NCBI RefSeq assembly: GCF_025947365.1
Contig: NZ_CP110012.1
Span: 4,464,001-4,528,000 of the forward strand
Length of the DNA: 64,000 nucleotides
Direction of reading: 5' to 3'
Origin: Flavobacterium sp. N502540
Lineage (GTDB): Bacteria > Bacteroidota > Bacteroidia > Flavobacteriales > Flavobacteriaceae
Positions 1 to 8,239 of the stretch are shown here, in pieces. The notes beneath the pieces were generated by a model. It did no database searches. It was not told where the DNA came from and saw nothing but the letters and a program-made list of their open reading frames with translations. Numbering within the stretch: position 1 is the first letter of the stretch; the number at the start of each line of letters is the position of its first letter. The translations under genes were made by a program, and so were the position numbers.

Positions 1-584
1 TCGTGTAAGAAACTAAAAGTTCTTGAACTTGCAATTTCATTCTTAAAATCAGCTATACTTTTCATAGTAGCATTCTGAGTACCTAAAACTTTAGTACCAA
101 AATCTACCATGGTAGTCACCTGATAATCGTCGCTTGGCATCACCAAGATCTCGCTTCCGGTCGTTTCGTCTGTAAATGATATTACTTCTTTTACTACATA
201 AACGTTACGTTTAGCGTCTTGCTCTTCTATTTCAGCTTTTTCAATTGCTTCCACAAAATATTTTGAAGAACCATCCATGATAGGAAGTTCTGAAGCATCT
301 AATTCTATAATAACATTGTCAAGATCACATCCAACTAATGCCGCCAAAACATGTTCAGGAGTTTGAATTTTTACGCCAAGTTTTTCTAAATTAGTACCTC
401 TTTGCGTATTAACAACATAGTTAGCATCAGCCTCAATCACCGGCTGACCTTGCAAATCTACTCTTACAAAAGTGAAACCATTATTTATTGGAGCAGGTTT
501 AAAAGTCATTGTAACTTCTTTCCCAGTGTGTAATCCAACGCCTGTTAGTGAAATTTCATTTTTGATGGTCTTCTGTTTAACCAT
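1..584 (-). CDS. lpxC: UDP-3-O-acyl-N-acetylglucosamine deacetylase, N-terminal part (LpxC or LpxC/FabZ fusion)
   Basis: Only the first 194 or so residues are inside the window; the gene runs off the left edge. Visible are the N-terminal LpxC sequence with the GVGLHTG turn, the zinc-ligand region TPEHVLAAL, and the conserved ELPIMDGSS stretch. LpxC is a zinc deacetylase that commits UDP-acyl-GlcNAc to lipid A synthesis in the cytoplasm. In Bacteroidota it is commonly fused to FabZ dehydratase, but that half would lie outside. The chosen ATG (584) overlaps the lpxD stop by 8 bases, so translation is probably coupled; an in-frame ATG three codons earlier (593) is an alternative. Last visible gene of the HD-lpxD-lpxC operon. 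Confidence 0.93.
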   Translation of the reverse strand, partial: MVKQKTIKNEISLTGVGLHTGKEVTMTFKPAPINNGFTFVRVDLQGQPVIEADANYVVNTQRGTNLEKLGVKIQTPEHVLAALVGCDLDNVIIELDASELPIMDGSSKYFVEAIEKAEIEEQDAKRNVYVVKEVISFTDETTGSEILVMPSDDYQVTTMVDFGTKVLGTQNATMKSIADFKNEIASSRTFSFLH

Positions 585-1620
585 TATTTCCATTTTTTGG
601 GTTTATTATTTGTTTTTTTAATTCTTCTACTTCGGAAACTATTTTAGGCAGATTCTTGAAATGAACATACGATTTGTTAAAATCAGTATAACCAAGAGAC
701 GGTGTCCCTTGTAGAATTTCATCATCTTTAATGTTTCTTGCTACTCCTGATTGAGCCTGCAATCTTACATTATTACCTATAGTCAAGTGTCCTGCGATAC
801 CTACTTGTCCGCCAATCATACAGTTCTCGCCAATTTTAGTTGAACCTGCCACACCTGATTGCGCTGCAATTACGGTATTTTTGCCAATTTCAACATTGTG
901 TGCAATCTGAATCTGATTGTCTAATTTAACTCCTTGTCGAATAATAGTCGAACCAAGGGTTGCTCTGTCGATGGTAGTGTTAGCTCCAATATCAACATTA
1001 TCTTCAATAATAACGTTACCAATTTGTGGCACCTTACTGTATACTCCTTCATCATTGGGTACAAAACCAAAGCCATCCGCACCAATAATAGTTCCGGAAT
1101 GAATGGTGCAATTGTTACCAATTATAGTTTCGGAATAAATTTTAGCACCTGCAAAAATATACACATTATCGCCAATTACAACATTATCTCCAATAAAACT
1201 GTTCGGATAAATCTTTACATTGTCGCCCAGAACCACGTTTTGCCCAATATAACTAAAGCTTCCCAAATACAAATTCTCTCCATATTTAGTTCCTTCTGTT
1301 ATAAAAGACTGTGCTTCTATACCGTTTTTGTTTAATTTAACCTGATTGTAAAACTGTAAAAGTTTAGAGAAAGAAGCATAAGCATCTTCCACTTTTATTA
1401 AAGTTGTAGTAATTTCCTGTTCCGGAATAAAGCTATCATTAACAATTGTAACAGATGCTTTTGTAGTATATATGTGGTTGATATATTTTGGATTGGCCAA
1501 AAAAGTAAGCGATCCCTCCTCACCTTCTTCTATTTTAGATAACCGAGAAACTTCTACATTGGGATTCCCAACAACTTCTCCTTCTAAAATTCCCGCTATT
1601 TGTTCTGCTGTAAATTTCAT
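577..1620 (-). CDS. lpxD: UDP-3-O-(3-hydroxyacyl)glucosamine N-acyltransferase LpxD
   Basis: 347 residues, close to the usual 340-350. The N-terminal 100 residues form the uridine-binding domain, including [12 protein letters not shown]. The rest is a left-handed beta helix of hexapeptide repeats (for example [19 protein letters not shown]), with the catalytic-histidine segment IAHNVEIG near residue 240. The enzyme adds the second hydroxyacyl chain to the glucosamine made by LpxC, in lipid A synthesis. It lies between the HD hydrolase gene (39-base gap) and lpxC (8-base overlap), all on the reverse strand. Confidence 0.96.
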   Translation of the reverse strand: MKFTAEQIAGILEGEVVGNPNVEVSRLSKIEEGEEGSLTFLANPKYINHIYTTKASVTIVNDSFIPEQEITTTLIKVEDAYASFSKLLQFYNQVKLNKNGIEAQSFITEGTKYGENLYLGSFSYIGQNVVLGDNVKIYPNSFIGDNVVIGDNVYIFAGAKIYSETIIGNNCTIHSGTIIGADGFGFVPNDEGVYSKVPQIGNVIIEDNVDIGANTTIDRATLGSTIIRQGVKLDNQIQIAHNVEIGKNTVIAAQSGVAGSTKIGENCMIGGQVGIAGHLTIGNNVRLQAQSGVARNIKDDEILQGTPSLGYTDFNKSYVHFKNLPKIVSEVEELKKQIINPKNGNNG

Positions 1621-1659
1621 TGCGACAAAAATATAAAAAATAGATTTTAAATGTTAATT

Positions 1660-2889
1660 TTAGATAAGTTGTTTTGGGAAACAGATGTAATATTTTGTCA
1701 CCAATTTAGATAATGACCTCAAATTCAATTGATCAGATGCTTCTACAACATCCTCAATTGTTTTGTCTTTTTTGAAAATTCGTATGGGTTCAGCTTCTTT
1801 GCTATAAGCCTGATTTTTAATTTTTCCGCCAAAAATAAAATATCCGGCTTCTAATTGTGTAATATGATGTTCGTTAGCAAATTCTTCCTTCAGCGATTGT
1901 AATTCTTCGGCAGGTATTTTTTCTGCGGTAAGCTTGATTTTAAGTAAATCTCTATTAATAAGCATTTTGCTTAAAGTTGAAAGTATAAAATCATTGTGCT
2001 TTTGCCATGCTTTTAAGGCGCTAATGATATCAAAATCATCCAATTGGGAGAATAAATCTAATTTTTCAGCATCAAAATCCTCCAGAGTGACTCTGTTCTT
2101 CATAAAATACAATAGCGGCTCACTACATGGTAAAATTACGCCTTTTAGAGTAAGTTCTTTAGCTCTTTTTAGCACCTTCATCAAAATCAATTCGGCCACG
2201 AGACTTGTTTTATGCAAATAAGCCTGCCAGTACATCAGTCTTCTTGAAAGAAGGAACTTTTCGACAGAATAAATTCCTTTTTCCTCAATTACCAAAACAC
2301 CGTCAACTACATTCATCATCTGAATCAAACGTTCAGAATTTACATTTCCCTCGGCTACACCAGTATAAAAACTATCCCTTTTTAAATAATCCATTCGGTC
2401 CATGTCGAGCTGACTTGAGATGAGCTGTAACATAAATTTTCGGTGGTAATCGCCTTTAAAAACCTGAATGGCCAGACTCAGTTTTCCTTCAAACTCTTCA
2501 TTGAGTTTATTCATGAACAGCAACGAAATGGCTTCATGGTGTACGTCTTCTACAATACTCTTTTCCATGGCATGCGAAAAAGGGCCATGGCCAATATCGT
2601 GCAGTAAAATGGCAATATACAACGCATTCTCTTCTTCAGCTGAGATCGCAACTCCTTTAAAACGAAGTGTGTCTACTGACTTTTGCATTAAATGCATGCA
2701 GCCTAAGGCATGATGAAAACGCGTATGATTGGCACCGGGATAAACCAAATACGACAAACCCATTTGCGAAATACGACGTAAACGCTGAAAATACGGGTGC
2801 TGAATTAAATCGTAAATAAGTTCGTTCGGTATGGTAATAAACCCGTAAATGGGATCATTGAATATTTTTAACTTATTGATATGAGTCAC
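1660..2889 (-). CDS. HD-domain phosphohydrolase (COG1078/dNTPase-like)
   Basis: 409 residues. The N-terminal half holds the metal-binding HD signature: a first His in the NHTRFHHALG region, then LLHDIGHGPFSH, which is typical of the dGTPase-like COG1078 family that hydrolyses nucleotide triphosphates. Substrate cannot be told from sequence. It is the first gene of a reverse operon with lpxD and lpxC, an arrangement I recall in many flavobacteria. A TAnnTTTG-type -7 box lies 22 bases upstream of the start. The link to lipid A synthesis is positional only. Confidence 0.85.
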   Translation of the reverse strand: MTHINKLKIFNDPIYGFITIPNELIYDLIQHPYFQRLRRISQMGLSYLVYPGANHTRFHHALGCMHLMQKSVDTLRFKGVAISAEEENALYIAILLHDIGHGPFSHAMEKSIVEDVHHEAISLLFMNKLNEEFEGKLSLAIQVFKGDYHRKFMLQLISSQLDMDRMDYLKRDSFYTGVAEGNVNSERLIQMMNVVDGVLVIEEKGIYSVEKFLLSRRLMYWQAYLHKTSLVAELILMKVLKRAKELTLKGVILPCSEPLLYFMKNRVTLEDFDAEKLDLFSQLDDFDIISALKAWQKHNDFILSTLSKMLINRDLLKIKLTAEKIPAEELQSLKEEFANEHHITQLEAGYFIFGGKIKNQAYSKEAEPIRIFKKDKTIEDVVEASDQLNLRSLSKLVTKYYICFPKQLI

Positions 2890-2911
2890 TATTTGGTTAT
2901 TTTTAGGTGAA

Positions 2912-2919
2912 CAAATATA
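2912..2919 (-). promoter_or_regulatory. Putative Bacteroidota -7 box for the HD-lpxD-lpxC operon
   Basis: Read on the reverse strand this is TATATTTG, an exact match to TAnnTTTG, with a TTG 16 bases further upstream. It is 22 bases before the ATG of the HD hydrolase. The facing gene porX starts at 3111, so this 220-base gap should hold promoters in both directions; I see no convincing -7 box for porX. Confidence 0.45.
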
Positions 2920-3110
2920 AGTAAATAACCATAAACAACTTTGCGTTTTTTACTTAAAAATCAACAAATGTTCTCTTTGAAAATTAATATAATAACATTA
3001 TATTAAATAGATTTTCAGAAAAATTAACCATTCTTAATTCTGAATTTTATACTATATTTAATACTTTTTAAGTTCTATACTTCTAAATTGCATTAAAAAT
3101 TAAATCGTTT

Positions 3111-4664
3111 ATGGACAAGATAAAAATACTTTGGGTCGATGATGAAATCGATCTTTTAAAGCCACATATATTATTTCTGGAGAAAAAGAACTATGCTGTA
3201 ACCACTTCTAACAATGGTTTAGATGCGATTGCATTATTTGAAGAAGACAATTTTGATATTGTTTTTTTAGATGAAAATATGCCCGGAATGAGTGGCCTGG
3301 AAACACTTTCGGAAATGAAAGAGAAAAAATCAGCTATTCCAATGATTATGATTACCAAGAGTGAGGAAGAGTATATCATGGAAGAGGCCATTGGTTCTAA
3401 AATTGCTGATTACCTCATAAAGCCGGTAAATCCGAATCAGATTTTGTTAAGTCTAAAGAAAAATCTGGATCATTCGAGGCTAATTTCTGAAAAAACGACA
3501 TTAGATTATCAAAAGGAGTTTAGAAAAATATCCATGGAATTAGCTATGGTTAATTCTTTTGAAGATTGGATTGAGCTTTATAAAAAGTTAATTTTCTGGG
3601 AATTAGAACTTGAAAACATCAACGATCAGGCGATGATAGAAATTCTGGAATCTCAGAAAGTAGAAGCCAATTCACAATTCGGAAAATACATCGAACGAAA
3701 CTATGAGGACTGGTTTGCTCCAAAGGCGGACAAGCCTATTCAATCACACAATTTATTCAAAGAATTAGTAGTTCCGGAAATTAAAAAGAAGGATAAACCT
3801 ATTCTGTTTGTTGTAATTGACAACCTGCGTTACGATCAATGGAAATCTTTTGAAACCGTAGTTTCTAATTATTATAAACTGGAAAAAGAGGTTCCTTACT
3901 TTTCTATTCTTCCAACCGCCACACAATATGCCCGTAATTCAATCTTTTCAGGTTTATTGCCGATAGAGATGGAAAAACAATTTCCACAATATTGGAAAAA
4001 TGATGTTGAAGATGGTGGAAAAAACCTTTTTGAAGCCGAATTTCTATCGGCGCAATTAAAACGTTTAGGTTTAAATATTAAAGAAGATTACTTCAAAATT
4101 ACCAATTACGCCGGAGGAAAAAAACTGGCAGAAAATTTCAAAGCTTTAAAAGGAAACGACCTTGTAACCGTAGTTTATAATTTTGTTGATATGCTGTCGC
4201 ACGCCAAAACTGAAATGGAAGTGGTAAAAGAACTGGCTTCAGATGATAAAGCATATCGCTCACTCACTTTAAGCTGGTTTAAGAATTCGCCGCTGCTCGA
4301 AATTATTCAGCAGGCACAACTTTTAGGCTTTAAATTGATTTTGACAACAGATCACGGTACTATTAATGTAAAAAATCCATCGAAAGTGGTGGGAGATAAA
4401 AATACAAGTTTAAATTTGCGCTATAAAACTGGTCGTAGTTTAACCTACGAACAAAAAGATGTGTATGTTGTCAAAGAGCCCAAAACAATTGGTTTGCCAG
4501 CGATTAACATGAGTAGTTCGTTTATTTTTGCTAAAAACGATTACTTTTTGGCGTATGTGAACAACTACAACCACTATGTGAGTTATTATAAAAACACTTA
4601 CCAGCACGGAGGGATTTCGTTAGAAGAAATGATTATTCCGTTTTTGGTATTTAATCCGAAATAG
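3111..4664 (+). CDS. porX: PorX: response regulator fused to a PglZ/alkaline-phosphatase-type domain
   Basis: 517 residues. Residues 1-120 are a CheY-like receiver: acidic pair D10/D11, phospho-acceptor D54 in FLDENMPGMSG, and Lys in LIKPVNP. A helical linker follows, then from about residue 200 a PglZ/alkaline phosphatase superfamily domain with VVIDNLRYDQW, TATQYARNSIFSG and TTDHGT carrying likely metal ligands. PorX has been described in Porphyromonas and Flavobacterium as a regulator of type IX secretion, acting with the kinase PorY and sigma factor SigP; neither partner is in the window. No DNA-binding domain is present. A hairpin repeat separates it from tsaE. Confidence 0.9.
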   Translation: MDKIKILWVDDEIDLLKPHILFLEKKNYAVTTSNNGLDAIALFEEDNFDIVFLDENMPGMSGLETLSEMKEKKSAIPMIMITKSEEEYIMEEAIGSKIADYLIKPVNPNQILLSLKKNLDHSRLISEKTTLDYQKEFRKISMELAMVNSFEDWIELYKKLIFWELELENINDQAMIEILESQKVEANSQFGKYIERNYEDWFAPKADKPIQSHNLFKELVVPEIKKKDKPILFVVIDNLRYDQWKSFETVVSNYYKLEKEVPYFSILPTATQYARNSIFSGLLPIEMEKQFPQYWKNDVEDGGKNLFEAEFLSAQLKRLGLNIKEDYFKITNYAGGKKLAENFKALKGNDLVTVVYNFVDMLSHAKTEMEVVKELASDDKAYRSLTLSWFKNSPLLEIIQQAQLLGFKLILTTDHGTINVKNPSKVVGDKNTSLNLRYKTGRSLTYEQKDVYVVKEPKTIGLPAINMSSSFIFAKNDYFLAYVNNYNHYVSYYKNTYQHGGISLEEMIIPFLVFNPK

Positions 4665-4669
4665 AAAAA

Positions 4670-4731
4670 GTTCTCAGTCACGGTTTTCAATCTCAGTTTA
4701 GAGCTGAGACTGAAAACCGAAAACTAAGACT
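4670..4731. repeat. Imperfect inverted repeat between porX and tsaE
   Basis: Inner arms at 4681-4696 (CGGTTTTCAATCTCAG) and 4704-4719 pair at 15 of 16 positions around a 7-base loop; weaker pairing extends to the outer limits given. There is no U-tract, so it is a poor intrinsic terminator. It resembles the other short-period facing repeats of this window. Confidence 0.7.
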
Positions 4732-4749
4732 AATTAAAACAAACAAGAA

Positions 4750-5157
4750 ATGAACATCGTTTTTTCATTAGATCAAATTAAAGAAGTAGCAACTCAAATT
4801 TTAGCAGCAAATCCAAAAAAAATCATTCTTTTCAATGGAGAAATGGGTGTTGGAAAAACTACCTTAATCAAACAATTGTGTAAAAACCTGGGAGTTCAGG
4901 ACGCAACCAGTAGTCCAACTTTTTCTTTAGTTAATGAATATTATACTTCTAACAATCATATTGTTTATCACTTTGATTTTTACAGATTAAACAAAGAAAC
5001 TGAAGCGCTAGATATGGGAGTTGACGATTACCTCTATTCCGGAAATTGGTGTTTTATTGAATGGTCTGAAAAAATTGCAAGCTTACTCCCGGAAGAAACT
5101 TCAACCATCACAATTGAACTGCTGGCTGACGGAAAAAGAGAATTAAAATTATCCTAA
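4750..5157 (+). CDS. tsaE: tRNA threonylcarbamoyladenosine biosynthesis ATPase TsaE
   Basis: 135 residues, normal for the family. The P-loop GEMGVGKTTL is near residue 30, followed by SSPTFSLVNEYY and the YHFDFYRL strand, both family hallmarks, and FIEWSEKI near the C terminus. TsaE is the ATPase that works with TsaB and TsaD to transfer threonylcarbamoyl to A37 of ANN-decoding tRNAs. The enzyme making the threonylcarbamoyl-AMP donor is encoded at 19544-20164. It follows porX, an order I recall from related genomes. Confidence 0.95.
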   Translation: MNIVFSLDQIKEVATQILAANPKKIILFNGEMGVGKTTLIKQLCKNLGVQDATSSPTFSLVNEYYTSNNHIVYHFDFYRLNKETEALDMGVDDYLYSGNWCFIEWSEKIASLLPEETSTITIELLADGKRELKLS

Positions 5158-5209
5158 AAACTTTCAACAGAAGTCGAAAGGTCTACATTAAAGCACTAAG
5201 AATATAAAG

Positions 5210-5683
5210 ATGAATGCCCAAAATACTGTAGAAATAATCTCTTTTTCAACTGATTTAAAAGAACACATTAAGATTCTAAATCTGGAATGGCTTAAAAAGT
5301 ATTTTAAAGTAGAAGAAAAAGACGAACTGGTACTTTCTAACCCGCAAGAAGAAATTATCGATAAAGGCGGACTAATCTTCTATGCCAGATATAATGGTGA
5401 AATTATTGGAACCGTTTCCTTAATGAAAGTTGATAACACTACTTTTGAATTGAGTAAAATGGCTGTTTCAGATCAGGCACAAGGCCTGGGAGTTGGGAAC
5501 AAACTGTTAACACATTGCATGACTGTTGCAAAAGAAAACAATATTAAAAAGTTGTTTTTGTATTCTAATCGCATACTGCTTCCTGCACTTCATTTGTACC
5601 AGAAATTTGGTTTTACTGAAGTTCCTTTGGGTGACGTCAGTTATGAAAGAGCGGACATAAAAATGGAGAAAATTCTGTTGTAA
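5210..5683 (+). CDS. GNAT family N-acetyltransferase
   Basis: 157 residues, a single GNAT fold. The segment ELSKMAVSDQAQGLGVGNKLL carries the acetyl-CoA pyrophosphate loop (QGLGVG), followed by the LYSNRILLPALHLYQKFGF strand-helix typical of the family. Substrate unknown. It lies 52 bases after tsaE; the two may be co-transcribed. A GNAT next to tsaE could suggest RimI, but this protein lacks the usual RimI features, so I do not make that call. Confidence 0.85.
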   Translation: MNAQNTVEIISFSTDLKEHIKILNLEWLKKYFKVEEKDELVLSNPQEEIIDKGGLIFYARYNGEIIGTVSLMKVDNTTFELSKMAVSDQAQGLGVGNKLLTHCMTVAKENNIKKLFLYSNRILLPALHLYQKFGFTEVPLGDVSYERADIKMEKILL

Positions 5684-5766
5684 TTCTTAAACAACTATTA
5701 GCAGAATTTTTACATTGATTTTAAAACTTTTTACGTAATTTGTACTCTTAATTTTTTGCACAACCC

Positions 5767-6966
5767 ATGTCAATTACCTTAACTCCATTTACGAAACAGC
5801 AATTGTTGCCACAAGAAGAAAAACTTGAAATTGGCCGATTCAAAAGTGAGCTTTTTATAGGAATTCCTAAAGAAACAAGTTATCAGGAACGTCGTATTTG
5901 TCTGACTCCGGATGCTGTTAGTGCGTTGACATATGAAGGACATAGGGTAATGATTGAATCAGGAGCCGGAGAAAGCTCCAGTTACACTGATAAAGAATAC
6001 TCTGATGCAGGAGCTGAAGTAACAAATGACACAAAGAAAGTCTTTGGCTGTCCCATGCTTCTTAAAGTAGAACCTCCTACAACAGCCGAAATTGAAATGA
6101 TCAATCCGGAAACCATCATAATTTCGGCCATTCAATTAAAGACTAAGAAGAAAGCATACTTTGAAGCTTTAGCACAGAAAAAAATAACAGCACTAGCTTT
6201 TGAATACATAAAAGATGAAGATGGCTCGTATCCTGCCGTAAAATCACTAAGTGAAATTGCCGGAACAGCTTCTATTCTTATCGCTGCCGAATTAATGATT
6301 ACGGACGAGTTTGGAAAAGGCCTTTTGTTTGGTAATATTACCGGAGTTCCCCCTACTGATGTCGTTATTCTGGGTGCCGGAACCGTTGGGGAATTTGCTG
6401 CAAAAACTGCCATAGGACTGGGTGCAAATGTGAAAGTTTTTGACAATTCAATTACCAAATTACGCCGTTTGCAGAACAGCCTTAACCAACGTATTTTTAC
6501 TTCAACTGTACAGCAAAAAGCGCTACTAAAGGCTTTAAGGCGTTGTGACGTGGCAATTGGTGCCATGCGCGGTAAAGAGCGTTGCCCTATTATTGTTACG
6601 GAAACAATGGTTGAACACATGAAAAAAGGTGCTGTAATTGTAGATGTGAGTATTGACACCGGAGGTTGTTTTGAAACTTCGGAGGTTACCACTCACGAAA
6701 AACCGACCTTTATAAAAAGCAATGTGCTGCACTATTGTGTACCTAACATTCCTTCCAGATATTCTAAAACAGCTTCATTATCCATAAGTAATATCCTTAC
6801 TCCTTATTTGCTTCAAATTGCAGAAGACGGTGGTTTAGAAAGTGCTATACGATGCAATAAAGGATTAAAAAACGGAATTTACATGTATCACGGAATCCTG
6901 ACCAGCAAAGCAATTGGAGAATGGTTTGATTTACCGGACAACGATATTAATTTACTTGTATTTTAA
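5767..6966 (+). CDS. ald: Alanine dehydrogenase
   Basis: 399 residues, longer than the 370 of Bacillus Ald because of about 30 extra N-terminal residues, as in other Bacteroidota. The N-terminal domain has the substrate-side motif GIPKETSYQERRI with conserved Lys/Glu/Arg, and a Rossmann NAD site GAGTVGEFAAKTA lies near residue 205. It interconverts L-alanine with pyruvate and ammonium using NAD. Transhydrogenase alpha is related, but no partner subunit is nearby. Confidence 0.88.
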   Translation: MSITLTPFTKQQLLPQEEKLEIGRFKSELFIGIPKETSYQERRICLTPDAVSALTYEGHRVMIESGAGESSSYTDKEYSDAGAEVTNDTKKVFGCPMLLKVEPPTTAEIEMINPETIIISAIQLKTKKKAYFEALAQKKITALAFEYIKDEDGSYPAVKSLSEIAGTASILIAAELMITDEFGKGLLFGNITGVPPTDVVILGAGTVGEFAAKTAIGLGANVKVFDNSITKLRRLQNSLNQRIFTSTVQQKALLKALRRCDVAIGAMRGKERCPIIVTETMVEHMKKGAVIVDVSIDTGGCFETSEVTTHEKPTFIKSNVLHYCVPNIPSRYSKTASLSISNILTPYLLQIAEDGGLESAIRCNKGLKNGIYMYHGILTSKAIGEWFDLPDNDINLLVF

Positions 6967-6979
6967 GGGAACTTTAGTG

Positions 6980-6987
6980 TACCTTTG
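6980..6987 (+). promoter_or_regulatory. -7 box for the DUF4258 gene
   Basis: TACCTTTG matches TAnnTTTG, with a TTG at 6956-6958 giving a 21-base spacer. It decides the downstream start: an upstream in-frame Met codon at 6985 lies inside the promoter, so ATG 7003 is preferred. Confidence 0.5.
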
Positions 6988-7002
6988 CAAAAATTATATT
7001 TC

Positions 7003-7389
7003 ATGAAGTTCGTACATCGTTTTGCATATTATTTGATTGGTTTGGTTATGGGATGCTTTTTTGTAGCCCTTGTGTTCAGTGGAAAAGATACACGTTGCAA
7101 TTACTTTCCAAACGCCAGAGTTTTAAATAATTTACGCACTAAGCCTTTTCAGTATTCCGAAAAAGCAATTCAGACTTTAAATGAAAAATGGGTTGACACC
7201 GCAGATATTAAAAGCACACTGACATTTGGTGATGTTGATTTTGACAATAGCAATGTGCCAGTAAACAAAGGAAAGCTTTATATTATTGAAGGTAAAACAG
7301 CTAAAAATCAAGAGATTATTTTAAAGGTAATCAACTACGAGAACAAAGCTATTCTGGAAGAGATCATTAAAAAAGATACTAAAGAATAG
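7003..7389 (+). CDS. Small membrane-anchored DUF4258 protein
   Basis: 128 residues from ATG 7003. One N-terminal hydrophobic segment (YYLIGLVMGCFFVALVF) precedes a soluble domain with KPFQYSEKAIQTL, GDVDFDNSNVP and KLYIIEGKTAKNQEIILKV, which I recognise as the DUF4258 pattern. Function unknown. It sits right behind ald, but has its own likely promoter overlapping the ald 3' end. Confidence 0.7.
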   Translation: MKFVHRFAYYLIGLVMGCFFVALVFSGKDTRCNYFPNARVLNNLRTKPFQYSEKAIQTLNEKWVDTADIKSTLTFGDVDFDNSNVPVNKGKLYIIEGKTAKNQEIILKVINYENKAILEEIIKKDTKE

Positions 7390-7457
7390 GTCTGCCGTTG
7401 TAACAAGCAGAGACATTTTTTTTGTACTAAAATCTGATTCTAACTAGTCATCCGTTT

Positions 7458-8129
7458 CTACAACCAGTCGATTTCTTTGATTGCTTTGGATTTCAAAAAA
7501 TCATTAGTTTTGCTAAAATGTTTGTTTCCGAACCATTTTCCCTGATTAGCACTCATAGATGAAGGATGTCCGGATTCTAAAACACAATGTTTGGAACGAT
7601 CAATTTTAGCGCCTTTTTTGTGAGCAAAGCTTCCCCATAATAGGAACACAACATTCTCTTTTTGATCTGAAATGGCTTGAATTACGGCGTCTGTAAACAG
7701 ATTCCACTTCAAGTGTTTATGACTATTTGGGCTGTCTTTGCGAACCGTCAAGGATGCATTTAAAAGTAGAACACCTTGTTTTGCCCACTTTTCAAGATTG
7801 CCTGATGTTGGCATAAAGATCGAATCGAGATCGTCATTTAGTTCCCTGTAAATATTTCGCAGTGAAGGCGGAATTTTAACGGAATCATTTACAGAAAAAC
7901 TCAATCCATTCGCTTCTCCTTCCCCATGATAAGGATCTTGTCCTATGATGACAACTTTTAAGTTTTGAAAAGTACAGGTATTAAAAGCAGAGAAAATCAA
8001 TTCTGCAGGTGGATAACAAGTATGTGTTTGATACTCAATTTCCAAAGTTTTCATTAGCTCAGAAAAATAAGTTTTTTGATTTTCATCTTTTAACACCGTT
8101 TCCCAATCAGGAGAAAGATTGATTTTCAT
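7458..8129 (-). CDS. ung: Uracil-DNA glycosylase (family 1)
   Basis: 223 residues, the usual length. The catalytic water-activating loop GQDPYHGEGEANGLSF is intact, the uracil-specificity segment VVFLLWGSFAHKKG follows, and the leucine-loop region reads GHPSSMSAN (commonly HPSPLS in enterobacteria). It removes uracil from DNA to start base-excision repair. Single gene facing mutS2 across a shared upstream region. Confidence 0.95.
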   Translation of the reverse strand: MKINLSPDWETVLKDENQKTYFSELMKTLEIEYQTHTCYPPAELIFSAFNTCTFQNLKVVIIGQDPYHGEGEANGLSFSVNDSVKIPPSLRNIYRELNDDLDSIFMPTSGNLEKWAKQGVLLLNASLTVRKDSPNSHKHLKWNLFTDAVIQAISDQKENVVFLLWGSFAHKKGAKIDRSKHCVLESGHPSSMSANQGKWFGNKHFSKTNDFLKSKAIKEIDWL

Positions 8130-8207
8130 TTTTTAAATTTTATCACAAATTAAGCAAAGTTTTCTTCAAACTACTAATTAATAGTACTATTTCGTTTCAA
8201 AACTTTG

Positions 8208-8215
8208 TAACTTTG
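8208..8215 (+). promoter_or_regulatory. -7 box for mutS2
   Basis: TAACTTTG matches TAnnTTTG. It overlaps the first possible Met codon (8213), which argues for translation starting at ATG 8240. Confidence 0.5.
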
Positions 8216-8239
8216 AACCTTTACAACTTACGATATATA

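Noticed and set aside
5210..5683. RimI, because a GNAT gene follows tsaE
   Set aside because: It lacks RimI-like features I would expect; called only as GNAT.
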